From positions 1 to 53,402 of the forward strand of contig BJGN01000004.1 of assembly GCA_014190515.1 (NCBI GenBank): a stretch of DNA of 53,402 nucleotides, written 5' to 3'. The position numbers and the translations under genes were made by a program. The notes beneath the pieces were generated by a model, which saw nothing but the letters and a program-made list of their open reading frames with translations, ran no database searches and was not told the DNA's origin. Origin of the DNA: Bacteroidota bacterium. Its GTDB lineage: Bacteria; Bacteroidota; Bacteroidia; Chitinophagales; Saprospiraceae. Positions 36,032 to 46,476 of this stretch are shown here, piece by piece (position 1 is the stretch's first letter; each line of letters starts with the position of its first letter).

Positions 36032-39000
36032 ATGTCTTTTAAGAAGAAAAATCAGATTCAACAGCAAGAGTTCGAGAGCATTACTATCAGTCTCGCTTCA
36101 CCAGATGATATCCTGGAGCGTTCATTTGGTGAGGTACTCAAACCGGAAACGATTAACTATAGAAGTTATAAGCCGGAAAGAGATGGTCTTTTCTGTGAGC
36201 GTATTTTTGGGCCTGTGAAGGACTATGAATGCTATTGTGGTAAATATAAAAGAATTCGTTACAAAGGTATTGTTTGTGATAGATGTGGTGTTGAAGTTAC
36301 TGAGAAAAAGGTGCGTAGAGAACGGATGGGCCATATAAAACTGGTTGTACCCGTAGTACATATATGGTTCTTTAAATCTTTACCAAATAAAATTGGATAT
36401 TTACTCGGTCTTTCTTCTAAAAAACTAGAGACGATTGTTTATTACGAACGTTATATTGTTATTCAACCGGGTATCGCTGAATCTGAAAAAGTTAAGTTAC
36501 ACGAACTTTTAACTGAAGAGGAGTATTTGGAAATCATGGACAATATTCCGCATGAAAATAGTCAATTAGATGATAATGATCCAAATAAGTTTGTGGCTAA
36601 AATGGGTGCGGAAGCCATAAAAGATATGTTAAATCGTCTTAAATTGGACGAGTTATCCTATGAACTTCGTAACCAGGCAGCAAACGAAACCTCGCAGCAA
36701 CGTAAATCGGAAGCACTTAAACGCCTTCGTGTAGTAGAGGCTTTCCGTCAGGGAATGACACAAATGGAGAATAGACCTGAGTGGACTATCATTCAATATT
36801 TACCTGTTATACCACCAGAATTACGACCGCTTGTTCCTCTAGATGGTGGTCGTTTCGCGTCTTCTGATCTTAATGATCTCTACCGTAGAGTAATTATCAG
36901 GAATAATCGTTTAAAAAGATTGTTGGAAATAAAGGCGCCGGAAGTTATTTTAAGAAATGAAAAGAGGATGCTTCAGGAGGCAGTCGATTCATTATTTGAT
37001 AACTCAAGGAAGTCAAATGCCGTTAAAGCTGAAGGTGGTCGTCCATTAAAATCTTTAAGTGATATTCTTAAAGGTAAACAAGGTCGTTTCCGTCAAAATT
37101 TATTAGGTAAAAGGGTAGATTACTCTGGTCGTTCTGTTATCGTGGTAGGACCAACGCTCAAATTGCATGAGTGTGGTATCCCAAAAGCTATGGCGGCTGA
37201 ATTATTCAAGCCTTTTGTTATTCGTAAATTAATAGAAAGGGGTATAGTAAAAACAGTTAAGTCTGCCAAGAAACTGGTAGATAGAAAAGACCCTGTTATT
37301 TGGGAAATTCTTGAAAATATCCTTAAAGGTCACCCGGTTTTACTTAACCGTGCCCCAACCCTTCACCGTCTCTCTATTCAGTCATTCCAACCCCGTTTAA
37401 TCGAAGGTAAGGCCATTCAGCTGCATCCTTTAGTTTGTGGTTCGTTCAACGCTGACTTTGATGGTGATCAGATGGCTGTGCACGTGCCATTGAGTCACGC
37501 ATCTATATTAGAAGCTCAAATGTTGATGCTTTCGTCACATAATATGTTGAATCCGCAAAACGGAACGCCAGTAACTTTGCCTTCTCAGGACATGGTACTT
37601 GGTTTATATTATATAACAAAAGAAAGGAAATCAACCCCTGAAATCAAGGTTAAAGGGGAAGGTATGAAGTTTTACTCTGCAGAAGAAGTGATTATTGCAC
37701 TAAATGAAGGTGTTATTGATCTTCATGCAGCTATTAAAGTTAGGGTAAAAACAGAAATGCCAAATGGTGAATGGGCTTATAAACTAATTGATACTACCAC
37801 TGGTAGAGTTATTTTTAATCAACATGTTCCAGAAGGTGTGCCCTTTGTGAATGACCTGATGACTAAGAAAAATATCAAAAAGGTTATTAGTGATGTTATC
37901 GAAAGAACTAATCTTGCGGTTACTGCTGGTTTCCTCGATGATGTTAAGGATATGGGTTTCACCTGGGCATTTAAAGGTGGTTTGTCCTTTAACTTAGGTG
38001 ATTTGATTAATCCTACGATTAAGGAAGATACCCTTGCAGAAGCTCAGGAAGAGGTTGATGAAGTTTGGGAAAACTATAATATGGGGCTTATTACAAATAA
38101 TGAGCGATACAACCAGATTATTGATAAATGGACCTACGCAGATAATAAAATTACTGAGGCTTTAATGCGCGAACTTGCCTCTCATAAACAAGGTTTCAAC
38201 TCTGTATTCATGATGCTTGATTCCGGAGCAAGGGGGTCTAAACAGCAGATTAAACAGCTTTGTGGTCTTAGAGGTCTTATGGCAAAACCAAGGAAATCAG
38301 GTGATACTGGTGGTGCCGTTATCGAGAATCCAATTCTCGCTAATTTCGTTGACGGTCTATCGGTTTTAGAGTATTTCATCTCTACCCACGGTGCCAGAAA
38401 AGGTTTGGCTGATACGGCGCTTAAAACAGCCGATGCAGGTTACCTTACCAGACGTTTGGTTGACGTTTCTCAAGATGTAATTATTTCTGAAGTCGATTGT
38501 GCTACCTTAAGAGGGATAGAAACGTCGGCGCTAAAAGATAATGAAAAAGTTATTGAGCAACTTTCGTCTCGTATTGAAGGTCGTTATACCTTGTATGATA
38601 TCACATTGCCAGGTTCAGATGAGATACTCCTACACGCCGGTGATTATATAGATGCCAGAATGGCTATGCATATTGAAAAGATTGGAATAGATTCTATTAC
38701 TATTCGTTCCGTACTAACCTGCGAATCTAAAAAAGGAGTTTGTGCCAAATGTTATGGTAAAAATCTTGCTTCCGGTAGAATCACTGAAAATGGAGATGCA
38801 GTAGGTATTATTGCAGCTCAGTCTATCGGTGAACCAGGTACGCAGCTTACTTTACGTACTTTCCACGTAGGTGGTGTGGCTTCTTTGTCAAAAACAGAAT
38901 CGGAAATAGTTTCCCGTTTTAACGCTAAAGTTGAATACGATGGTATTAAAACAACAGAAGCTACAGATGGATCAAAAAATACTATCGTCCTTTCCAGAAC

Positions 39001-40321
39001 AGGTGAATTGAGATTACATGATATTGAAACAAATAAATTATTCGTTTCTCTTCATATTCCTTATGGTTCAAATCTATATTTTAAGGATGGTGAAAATGTA
39101 GCAAAAGGTCAAACTATTTGCGATTGGGATCCGTTCAACGCTGTCATCATTTCCGAGTTTTCTGGTATCGTGCAATTCGATTCTATTGAAGAAGGCGTAA
39201 CTTACCGTCTTGAAAGAGATGATCAAACAGGTTACTCTGAAAAGGTAATCATTGAATCAAAAAATAAAAAGAAAATTCCTTACATAACTATCTCCTCTAA
39301 AGATGGTGAGGTGCTTAAAAACTATTCTCTGCCAGTAGGTTCTTACCTTTCTGTTGAAGATAACAGTTCAGTTGTTGCTGGTGATAAAGTGGCCAAAATT
39401 CCGAGGAGTTTAGGAAAAATCCAGGATATCACAGGTGGTTTACCCAGGGTAACTGAATTGTTTGAAGCAAGAAATCCTTCAAACCCTGCCGTGGTTTCTG
39501 AAATTGATGGTGTAGTTAGTTTCGGTAAAATTAAAAGGGGAAATAGAGAAATTGTAGTTACTTCAAAGGATGATCAAAACCATAAATATTTAATTGGACT
39601 TTCAAAACACGTGTTGGTTCAAGACGGTGATTTTGTTAGAGCTGGAACGCCTCTATCTGACGGTGCTATTGCTCCAAGAGATATTTTGAATATTAAAGGT
39701 CCATTTGCAGTGCAACAATATTTGGTGAATGGTGTACAAGAGGTTTACCGATCTCAGGGTATTACCATCAATAATAAGCACATTGAGGTTATTGTAAGAC
39801 AAATGATGCGTAGATTCCTCATTGAGGATTCTGGAGATACTACTTTCCTCGAAGGAGAAACTGTTGAAAGAGGTGAATTTATCGAGCAAAATGATATCAT
39901 TTTTGATAAAAAATTCATCACCGATCCAGGAGAATCTAATAAGCTTAAGGCAGGTCAACTTGTTTCATTAAGACAAATCAGAGAAGAAAATTCATTCCTA
40001 AAAAGGAATGACCGCAAATTAGTAGCTTTCCGTGATGCTGTACCTGCAACTGCCAGTCCGCAGCTAATGGGTATTACTAAAGCATCATTAGGTACTAATA
40101 GCTGGATTTCAGCAGCTTCCTTCCAGGAAACAACGAAAGTTTTAAGTACCGCAGCCATAGCAGCTCAAAAAGATGATTTGAGCGGTCTTAAAGAAAACGT
40201 AATTGTTGGAAAGAGAATTCCTGCAGGAACGGGCGCCAGAGAATTTGAACAAATTATTGTTGCTCATAAAGATAAAAGTTCTGATCTCGTAACGCAAGCG
40301 GAGTTTATTGATATGGAATAA
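36032..40321 (+). CDS. rpoC: RNA polymerase beta' subunit
   Basis: This 1429-residue subunit carries the catalytic magnesium site in [13 protein letters not shown]. The N-terminal zinc ribbon [20 protein letters not shown], the clamp and lid ([20 protein letters not shown]), [17 protein letters not shown], the trigger-loop region, the second zinc site with [19 protein letters not shown], and [16 protein letters not shown] are all in place. The length is that of a single uninterrupted beta' subunit. It is the last gene of the block: a strong hairpin follows. Confidence 0.98.
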   Translation: MSFKKKNQIQQQEFESITISLASPDDILERSFGEVLKPETINYRSYKPERDGLFCERIFGPVKDYECYCGKYKRIRYKGIVCDRCGVEVTEKKVRRERMGHIKLVVPVVHIWFFKSLPNKIGYLLGLSSKKLETIVYYERYIVIQPGIAESEKVKLHELLTEEEYLEIMDNIPHENSQLDDNDPNKFVAKMGAEAIKDMLNRLKLDELSYELRNQAANETSQQRKSEALKRLRVVEAFRQGMTQMENRPEWTIIQYLPVIPPELRPLVPLDGGRFASSDLNDLYRRVIIRNNRLKRLLEIKAPEVILRNEKRMLQEAVDSLFDNSRKSNAVKAEGGRPLKSLSDILKGKQGRFRQNLLGKRVDYSGRSVIVVGPTLKLHECGIPKAMAAELFKPFVIRKLIERGIVKTVKSAKKLVDRKDPVIWEILENILKGHPVLLNRAPTLHRLSIQSFQPRLIEGKAIQLHPLVCGSFNADFDGDQMAVHVPLSHASILEAQMLMLSSHNMLNPQNGTPVTLPSQDMVLGLYYITKERKSTPEIKVKGEGMKFYSAEEVIIALNEGVIDLHAAIKVRVKTEMPNGEWAYKLIDTTTGRVIFNQHVPEGVPFVNDLMTKKNIKKVISDVIERTNLAVTAGFLDDVKDMGFTWAFKGGLSFNLGDLINPTIKEDTLAEAQEEVDEVWENYNMGLITNNERYNQIIDKWTYADNKITEALMRELASHKQGFNSVFMMLDSGARGSKQQIKQLCGLRGLMAKPRKSGDTGGAVIENPILANFVDGLSVLEYFISTHGARKGLADTALKTADAGYLTRRLVDVSQDVIISEVDCATLRGIETSALKDNEKVIEQLSSRIEGRYTLYDITLPGSDEILLHAGDYIDARMAMHIEKIGIDSITIRSVLTCESKKGVCAKCYGKNLASGRITENGDAVGIIAAQSIGEPGTQLTLRTFHVGGVASLSKTESEIVSRFNAKVEYDGIKTTEATDGSKNTIVLSRTGELRLHDIETNKLFVSLHIPYGSNLYFKDGENVAKGQTICDWDPFNAVIISEFSGIVQFDSIEEGVTYRLERDDQTGYSEKVIIESKNKKKIPYITISSKDGEVLKNYSLPVGSYLSVEDNSSVVAGDKVAKIPRSLGKIQDITGGLPRVTELFEARNPSNPAVVSEIDGVVSFGKIKRGNREIVVTSKDDQNHKYLIGLSKHVLVQDGDFVRAGTPLSDGAIAPRDILNIKGPFAVQQYLVNGVQEVYRSQGITINNKHIEVIVRQMMRRFLIEDSGDTTFLEGETVERGEFIEQNDIIFDKKFITDPGESNKLKAGQLVSLRQIREENSFLKRNDRKLVAFRDAVPATASPQLMGITKASLGTNSWISAASFQETTKVLSTAAIAAQKDDLSGLKENVIVGKRIPAGTGAREFEQIIVAHKDKSSDLVTQAEFIDME

Positions 40322-40357
40322 CTAATGTTGAGTTTTCTATTTTAATTTATTATATTG

Positions 40358-40397
40358 GCAAACCGGGATGTATTTATTTCCCGGTTTGCTCATTTTT
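40358..40397 (+). terminator. Intrinsic terminator after rpoC
   Basis: An 11-bp stem, GCAAACCGGGA (40358-40368) with TCCCGGTTTGC (40379-40389), has a 10-nt loop and is followed by TCATTTTTA. It closes the tuf-to-rpoC transcription block and lies upstream of the true antiporter start. Confidence 0.85.
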
Positions 40398-40438
40398 ATA
40401 CATTACTTTGTTCGTTCCTTATCCTTTTATTTATAATT

Positions 40439-42481
40439 ATGAATGAATACCTGATTGATTTATTTAGACAAATAGAACTTCCAGTCAGGAATCCTGTACT
40501 TATTTTATCCTTGTTATTTTTTGTTATCCTTTTAGTTCCCTTACTTTTTAGAAGATTTCATATCCCAGGTATTCTCGGTCTTATTCTTTCCGGTGTTCTC
40601 ATTGGTCCAAATGGTCTTAACATATTAGAAAAATCAGAAGCTATAAATCTTTTTTCTACTATTGGTTTGTTATATATCATGTTTATGGCGGGTCTTGAAC
40701 TCGACACGAATGAATTCAATAAGTATAAATACAAAAGTTTACTTTTTGGTCTGTTTACTTTTGCGATTCCGCTGCTAGTAGGTTTTCCGATTTGCTTCTA
40801 CCTACTTAAATTTGATTTTCAAGCGAGCTTCCTTGTAGCAAGTATGTTCTCCACCCATACCTTGATTTCGTATCCCATTGTTAGCCGGTGGGGTATAGTA
40901 TCACAGCAGGCCGTTGCCATTACTGTTGGTGGTACTATTTTAACAGATACGGCCGTATTAATTATGTTAGCTGTTATATTAAAAACTAATAGCCAGGGTG
41001 TTAACAATGCTTTTTGGCTACAACTCACGGTTTCTTTATTTCTTTTTTCTGTCGTTATGTTTAAAGTTATCCCTCCTGTTTCCAGGTGGTTTTTCAGAAA
41101 AGTTGAAAGTGAAAAGCACTCTCATTATATTTTTGTGCTTTCTGTAATTTTTTTCGCCGCTTTCTTGTCTGAAATAGCTGGGGTTGAACCAATTATAGGT
41201 GCCTTCATGGCCGGATTGGCTTTGAATTCATTAATCTCCCATACATCGGCCTTATTCAATAGAATTGAGTTTATTGGTAACGCCTTATTTATTCCCTTCT
41301 TTTTAATTAGCGTGGGGATGCTGGTCGATTTATCCGTTCTTTTCAATGGTAAACATGCTGTATTTATTGCTATTGTTTTAACGTCGGTAGCTTTGTTGGT
41401 GAAATGGTTAGCCGCTTTGCTTACCCAAATGGTTTTTTCCTTTCAAGGTGTTCATCGACGATTAATTTTTGGATTGAGTAGTTCTCATGCTGCGGCAACT
41501 CTTGCTATAATTTTAGTTGGCTTTGAAGCGGGGATTCTTGATGAAAATACATTGAATGCTACCATTATACTCATTTTATTTACTTGCGTAATTTCGTCCA
41601 TCGTAACGGAACGAGCTGCCAGGGAATTACTTCTTAAAGAAGGATTAATTGATCATAATTTAAACCGTATTGATCAAAATGATGTGACTGAAAAATACTT
41701 GTTACCCATTTCGAATCAATGGAGTTTAGATAGATTTTTAGAACTATCGGTTATCTTTAGAAAAAATGTTAAACAAGTACCCCTTCATGTTTTACAGGTA
41801 GTTCCCGCTGATTATCCTGAAAATGAATTGGTTATTGAGGATAGTTTTACCCGTAGTTTACATAAAACAGCCGCAGAACTTGAAACAAAAATTGTTTTCC
41901 AGCGTGAACCTGACTTTCACATAGCGAGTGGTATTACCAGGGTAGCTAATCAGATGGATGCAAATTATATTCTTTTGGGTTGGCCCCAAAAATCAGGCTT
42001 ATTAGACAGAGTTTTTGGAGAAATACTGGATAATATATTAGACACTGCGCCGCAACACATACTTGTATGTAGATTACAACTCCCACTTGTTGCGCACCAA
42101 AAGTTAATCATTGGATTGCCTCCATTAGCGTTTACAGAGCCAGGTTTTACCGATTGCTTCAAAAAATGGATGCAATTATCGTTGGAACTGCACATGGATG
42201 TCATCATTTTTTGTTCGGAAGAAACAAAAGGGTATATCAAAAAATTGAACTCAAAAAATTATAATTTTAGAAACTGGAAATTCAAAGTGACTGAATTAAA
42301 TCAAAACTGGTTTAAAAGTATTGATAACTATAAAATTAATAAAGCCGATTTGTTAGTATTCATGCCTGGAAGACCAGCAAGTGCATCATTTTTAATGGAG
42401 CAAAATGAAATTCCCTCCTATATTGAGCAACGCTTTCCAGACAATAGCGTTATTTTATTTTATTCCGGAGCGGCTATTTGA
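40439..42481 (+). CDS. CPA2-family cation/proton antiporter with C-terminal stress-protein-like domain
   Basis: This is a membrane protein of about 680 residues. Some 12 hydrophobic segments in the first 400 residues match the Na+/H+ exchanger fold (PF00999): PGILGLILSGVLIGPNGL, LYIMFMAGLELD, GGTILTDTAVLIM, GVEPIIGAFMAGLALN and SSSHAAATLAIILVGFEAG. The soluble C-terminal 270 or so residues resemble tandem universal-stress-protein modules (for example VPLHVLQVVPADYPENELV and ANYILLGWPQKSG). Such proteins move Na+ or K+ against protons. The ion is not predictable here. The start at 40439 (MNEYLIDLF) is chosen because upstream in-frame codons begin inside the rpoC terminator. Confidence 0.87.
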   Translation: MNEYLIDLFRQIELPVRNPVLILSLLFFVILLVPLLFRRFHIPGILGLILSGVLIGPNGLNILEKSEAINLFSTIGLLYIMFMAGLELDTNEFNKYKYKSLLFGLFTFAIPLLVGFPICFYLLKFDFQASFLVASMFSTHTLISYPIVSRWGIVSQQAVAITVGGTILTDTAVLIMLAVILKTNSQGVNNAFWLQLTVSLFLFSVVMFKVIPPVSRWFFRKVESEKHSHYIFVLSVIFFAAFLSEIAGVEPIIGAFMAGLALNSLISHTSALFNRIEFIGNALFIPFFLISVGMLVDLSVLFNGKHAVFIAIVLTSVALLVKWLAALLTQMVFSFQGVHRRLIFGLSSSHAAATLAIILVGFEAGILDENTLNATIILILFTCVISSIVTERAARELLLKEGLIDHNLNRIDQNDVTEKYLLPISNQWSLDRFLELSVIFRKNVKQVPLHVLQVVPADYPENELVIEDSFTRSLHKTAAELETKIVFQREPDFHIASGITRVANQMDANYILLGWPQKSGLLDRVFGEILDNILDTAPQHILVCRLQLPLVAHQKLIIGLPPLAFTEPGFTDCFKKWMQLSLELHMDVIIFCSEETKGYIKKLNSKNYNFRNWKFKVTELNQNWFKSIDNYKINKADLLVFMPGRPASASFLMEQNEIPSYIEQRFPDNSVILFYSGAAI

Positions 42482-42521
42482 CCTGCTGGATTCAAGTCAT
42501 GAATAACCTCTCCGGAATAAA
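42459..42521. repeat. Long-loop inverted repeat at the antiporter/alaS convergence
   Basis: TTTATTCCGGAG (42459-42470) and CTCCGGAATAAA (42510-42521) are perfect 12-bp inverted copies with 39 bp between them. The left arm lies inside the last codons of the antiporter gene and the right arm 12 bp beyond the alaS stop. It may help end the converging transcripts. Confidence 0.6.
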
Positions 42522-42533
42522 TAATATCAGTCA

Positions 42534-45161
42534 TTATTCGAACATATTTTTTGCATCAATCAAAACCTTTTCTAGTCCTGCGTTATTTTTTCCGCCTGCG
42601 GTAGCAAAAAAGGTCTGTCCACCGCCGCCACCATCGATATTTTTGGCCAATGTTCTGACAATATTGCCCGCATTCAATTCTTTATCGTTACAGATTGATT
42701 TACTAATTGAAACAAGAATTTGAGGCTTTTCCTGAATAGTGGCCGTTAAAACAAGGACAACCTTTTCAAGGGTATTATCAATCTGGAAGGCCAAATCTTT
42801 CAATAATGAGGCATCATTTAGTTCTACATTTTGGATGATAAGCGTATAATTATCTTTTTTATCAGCACCAAGTATGAGTTGCTCCCGAAGATGGACAATC
42901 TGTAGCTGTTGAAATTTCTCAAGCAACTTTTTTTGAGATTTTACTTCTTCTTGTAATTGATGAATAGCTTTAGTCGGTGATGGATTACCTTTAAAAATTT
43001 GACGAATGTCTTCTAATTCATTCATTTCATGTTGAATAAACTTTAAGGCTTCAAATCCACAAACAGCTTCAATACGCCTGATTCCTGCGGCAATGGCACT
43101 TTCAGAAACAATCTTAAATAATCCTATTTCACCAGTTGAAGAAACATGAGTACCGCCACAAAGTTCCACAGAATAGTCTTTATCAAAAGTTATAATTCTT
43201 ACCGATTCACCATATTTCTCTCCAAAGAGCATCATGGCACCTGATTCCATTGCTTCGGCTATGGGAACATTTCTTTTTTCATCCAGAGCAATATTAGCTT
43301 GTATTTTTTCATTTACTAACTTTTCAATCGCTAAAATTTCCTCATCACTCACTTTTTGAAAATGTGAGAAGTCGAATCTTAATTTTAATTCGTCAACATC
43401 CTGACCTTTCTGAAGCGCGTGTTTTCCAATGATATTGTGAAATGCTGCATGCATAAGGTGGGCAGCAGTATGGTTTTTTGAAATGGCAATTCTTCTGTTT
43501 TTATTTATTAATCCACGAACGATTGTCGCGGGATTATCAGGTAATTGATCGACAATATGAAGAATAAGATCATTTTCTTTTTGGGTATCAATTACCTGAA
43601 TAGGCTGTTCTCCGATAAACAATATACCCTGATCTCCTGCTTGCCCGCCACTTTGACCATAAAAAGGCGATTTATCAAGAACAATTTGATGTTGCAAGAC
43701 TTTTTTTATCGACACCGATCTGTATTTAATAATTTTTGCATCATGGACTTCAGTTTCTGTGTAACCAGTAAATTCAACAGGTTGGTCAGGAAGTAAATTA
43801 ACCCAGTCGCCAACTTCTTTTTGAGCATCGGCACGAGATCTGGATTTTTGTTCCAATAGGGCGGCGTCGAAAGCCATTTCATCGATTTTCCAACCTTTTT
43901 CTTCGGCAATAAGACGCGTCAAATCAATCGGGAACCCAAAGGTATCGTATAGTTCAAAGGCATCCACACCTGAGATTACACCTTCCTTAACGCTAATATT
44001 TTCAAATCTTTTTAGACCATTTTCCAGCGTATTTAGGAATGAAATTTCTTCCATTTCTATAATTTTTGCTACCTGAGCTGATTGAGCTATCAACTCGGGA
44101 AAAACATCGTCAAATGCTTTGGCTAATGGGGCAACTAATGTATGAAGAAAGGGAGTTTTAATATTTAAAAAGGAATAATTGTACCTTACAGCGCGACGTA
44201 AAATTCTTCGTATGACATAACCAGCTCCAGAATTAGCGGGTAATTGACCGTCGGCTATGGTAAAACAAATGGCTCTGATATGGTCAGAAATAACCCTCAT
44301 TGCTATATCTTGTTTAGCATCGCGGTCATAACTTCCCTTATAGGTGAAACCAGAGGTTTTTTCTATGATAGAAATAAAAGGGGTAAAAATATCGGTATCA
44401 TAAGTAGCTGTTTTACCTTGTAATACCATACATAAACGCTCAAAACCCATGCCAGTGTCAACATGCATGGCAGGAAGCTCAGCCAGACTTCCATCTGCTT
44501 TTCGGTTGAATTGAATAAATACATTATTCCAGATTTCTACCACACCAGGGTGATCCTTATTGACAAGTTGGCTACCGTGTAATTGAGAAATTTCTTCGTC
44601 AGTTCTTAAATCTACATGAATTTCAGAACATGGACCGCAAGGGCCTGTGTCACCCATTTCCCAAAAATTATCTTTTTTATTGCCAAATAAAATATGATTT
44701 TCTGGCAAGTATTTTAGCCAAAAATTTTTCGCTTCCATATCAGCGGGTATATTCTCACCTGCATCACCTTCGAAAACAGTGGCATATAATTTAGTAGGAT
44801 CCATACCATACACCTTGGTTAATAATTCCCAGGACCAGTCAATGGCTTCCTTCTTAAAATAATCACCAATAGACCAGTTTCCCAACATTTCAAACATGGT
44901 GTGGTGCGTTCCATCATATCCTACATCCTCTAAATCATTGTGTTTACCAGAGACTCTTAAACATTTTTGGGTATCGGCAATTCTTGGATTATCAGGAATT
45001 TTATTACCCAGAAAGAAATCTTTAAATTGATTCATTCCCGCATTGGTAAACATCAGAGTGGGATCTTCCCGATTTACAATTGGAGCAGAACCCACAATTT
45101 TGTGTTGCTTAGACGCAAAAAAGGTTAAAAAGTGACTCCTTATTTGTCGTGCGGTCATCAT
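42534..45161 (-). CDS. alaS: Alanyl-tRNA synthetase
   Basis: This 875-residue class II synthetase is complete. The catalytic domain begins with MTARQIRSHFLTFFASKQHKIV and contains FTNAGMNQFKDFFLG, the family's HHTMFEMLGNWSIGDYFK and DTGMGFERL. The editing domain has the zinc ligands HTAAH (in KNHTAAHLMHAAF) and CGGTHVSSTGEIG. The C-terminal C-Ala domain ends with DGGGGGQTFFATAGGKN. It charges tRNA-Ala and hydrolyses mischarged Ser- or Gly-tRNA. It is divergent from the M23 peptidase gene across a 322-bp gap, an arrangement common in Bacteroidota. Confidence 0.98.
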   Translation of the reverse strand: MMTARQIRSHFLTFFASKQHKIVGSAPIVNREDPTLMFTNAGMNQFKDFFLGNKIPDNPRIADTQKCLRVSGKHNDLEDVGYDGTHHTMFEMLGNWSIGDYFKKEAIDWSWELLTKVYGMDPTKLYATVFEGDAGENIPADMEAKNFWLKYLPENHILFGNKKDNFWEMGDTGPCGPCSEIHVDLRTDEEISQLHGSQLVNKDHPGVVEIWNNVFIQFNRKADGSLAELPAMHVDTGMGFERLCMVLQGKTATYDTDIFTPFISIIEKTSGFTYKGSYDRDAKQDIAMRVISDHIRAICFTIADGQLPANSGAGYVIRRILRRAVRYNYSFLNIKTPFLHTLVAPLAKAFDDVFPELIAQSAQVAKIIEMEEISFLNTLENGLKRFENISVKEGVISGVDAFELYDTFGFPIDLTRLIAEEKGWKIDEMAFDAALLEQKSRSRADAQKEVGDWVNLLPDQPVEFTGYTETEVHDAKIIKYRSVSIKKVLQHQIVLDKSPFYGQSGGQAGDQGILFIGEQPIQVIDTQKENDLILHIVDQLPDNPATIVRGLINKNRRIAISKNHTAAHLMHAAFHNIIGKHALQKGQDVDELKLRFDFSHFQKVSDEEILAIEKLVNEKIQANIALDEKRNVPIAEAMESGAMMLFGEKYGESVRIITFDKDYSVELCGGTHVSSTGEIGLFKIVSESAIAAGIRRIEAVCGFEALKFIQHEMNELEDIRQIFKGNPSPTKAIHQLQEEVKSQKKLLEKFQQLQIVHLREQLILGADKKDNYTLIIQNVELNDASLLKDLAFQIDNTLEKVVLVLTATIQEKPQILVSISKSICNDKELNAGNIVRTLAKNIDGGGGGQTFFATAGGKNNAGLEKVLIDAKNMFE

Positions 45162-45483
45162 ATTTTTAATTTTTTAGGGAAAAAGGTTGATTATTTACGG
45201 AATGGTCTTATATTGTGAAGGAACGGTAATAATTTAGATTTTACCGGTCGAGTTCAGGTATAAAAACAATCAAATATTGCTCAAAGTTATCATTTTTGCG
45301 ATTATTTACGGTAGTAAATACTTGTAAGATTTAAAAAAATCCTAAGAAAATTAGGGCTTTTCAATTAGGATAGCTATTTTAGAGCCGAGCAATTTTTGAG
45401 AGACATCCGTTGAATCTAATACCCCCCATTAGGTGTTATGTGCTTGTTTATTTTTCAGGTACGATTTAACAACATACCAAATT
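45162..45483. other. 322-bp divergent control region between alaS and the M23 gene
   Basis: I see no gene here. The region holds a perfect 7-bp palindrome (45303-45320), a minus-strand TAnnTTTG box for alaS (CAAAGTTA at 45282-45289), a 12-bp direct repeat GATTATTTACGG at 45189 and 45300, and a short CCTAA/TTAGG hairpin near 45341-45355. Confidence 0.5.
45303..45320. promoter_or_regulatory. Operator-like palindrome
   Basis: TATTTAC-GGTA-GTAAATA has perfect 7-bp arms around a 4-bp centre, the size of a typical dimeric repressor site. It lies just upstream of the candidate alaS -7 box. I cannot name the protein that would bind it. Confidence 0.35.
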
Positions 45484-46464
45484 ATGAAAAAGGAAAAATT
45501 CTTCTTTGATGCCAATTTACTTCGTTATGAACGAATAGAGGAATCTCTAAAGAGCAAGTTTGTGCGCTTCTTCTCTGTAGTAAGTGCTGTATTAACAACG
45601 GCGTTGTTGTTAACTGTTTTTTTACATAAATATTTACCCTCTCCTCAGGAGAAATCTCTCCTTTCTGAAATCGATGTAATGGAAGTTGAATATCAACGAC
45701 TGGTAGATGAAATGGAGCGTATGGAAAAGGTTTTAGGTAATGTCCAAAAAAGAGATTCTTATACCTATAGAAGTTTATTCGGTCTCGATCCAATCGATAA
45801 TAATGTTTGGAGAGGAGGTATTGGAGGTCACAATGAATATGAAAATTTTGAGCAGTATAAAAAAGTAGGAGAGACTATCATTGAAACTCAAAAACGTTTG
45901 AGAAGACTAAAACACGCCCTGGTAATTCAATCGAAATCGTTGGATACCATTATGAATTATGCCAAAAAAGAAGAGAAATTTCTCGCTTCTCGTCCATCCA
46001 TAAAACCTGTCAGATCAGATAAATTAGCAAAAGGGGTTAATTTTTTATCGGGCTTTGGATATAGAATTCATCCGATATTTAAAGTTAAAAAGATGCATTA
46101 CGGTATTGATTTTACTGCTCCTAAAGGAACTGCTATCCAGGCAACTGGTTCAGGCAGGGTTGTAAAAGCAACCAGAAATGCAGGTTTTGGAAATCATATT
46201 GTTATAGATCATGGATTTGGTTACCAAACGATTTATGCACATTTATCTAAAATTAATATCAGACAGGGTGACCAGGTTGTTAGAGGGCAATTGATTGGAA
46301 CAGTTGGCAGTAGCGGTATTTCAACAGCGCCTCATTGCCATTATGAAGTTCATGTAAATGGAAAACCAGTAAATCCGATTTCTTATTGTCTGGATGGTCT
46401 CTCTGTTCAGGAATATAAAGAGTTGGTTACTTTAGCAGGTCAGGTGGTCCAATCTTTAGATTAA
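45484..46464 (+). CDS. M23/LytM peptidase with membrane anchor and coiled coil
   Basis: This 326-residue envelope protein has a cytoplasmic N-terminus (MKKEKFFFDANLLRYERIEE), one transmembrane helix (about 33-55), a coiled-coil stretch (about 60-165: IDVMEVEYQRLVDEMERMEKVLG) and a C-terminal LytM domain. The domain has GFGYRIHPIFKVKKMHYGIDFTAPKGT and HCHYEVHVNGKPVNP, so the zinc ligands H...D and HxH are all there and it should cut peptidoglycan cross-bridges. The start at 45484 removes 17 residues of an upstream extension. It is followed after 12 bp by a DUF3667 gene, so they are probably co-transcribed. Confidence 0.9.
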   Translation: MKKEKFFFDANLLRYERIEESLKSKFVRFFSVVSAVLTTALLLTVFLHKYLPSPQEKSLLSEIDVMEVEYQRLVDEMERMEKVLGNVQKRDSYTYRSLFGLDPIDNNVWRGGIGGHNEYENFEQYKKVGETIIETQKRLRRLKHALVIQSKSLDTIMNYAKKEEKFLASRPSIKPVRSDKLAKGVNFLSGFGYRIHPIFKVKKMHYGIDFTAPKGTAIQATGSGRVVKATRNAGFGNHIVIDHGFGYQTIYAHLSKINIRQGDQVVRGQLIGTVGSSGISTAPHCHYEVHVNGKPVNPISYCLDGLSVQEYKELVTLAGQVVQSLD

Positions 46465-46476
46465 TTTATCTCTTTA

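Noticed and set aside
40355-40438. Upstream extension of the antiporter
   Set aside because: It begins within the rpoC terminator stem. The ATG at 40439 gives a normal N-terminus.
42478-42723. Plus-strand frame with a proline-rich stretch opposite the end of alaS
   Set aside because: It is antisense to the glycine-rich C-Ala end of alaS. The proline run is the mirror of the glycine codons.
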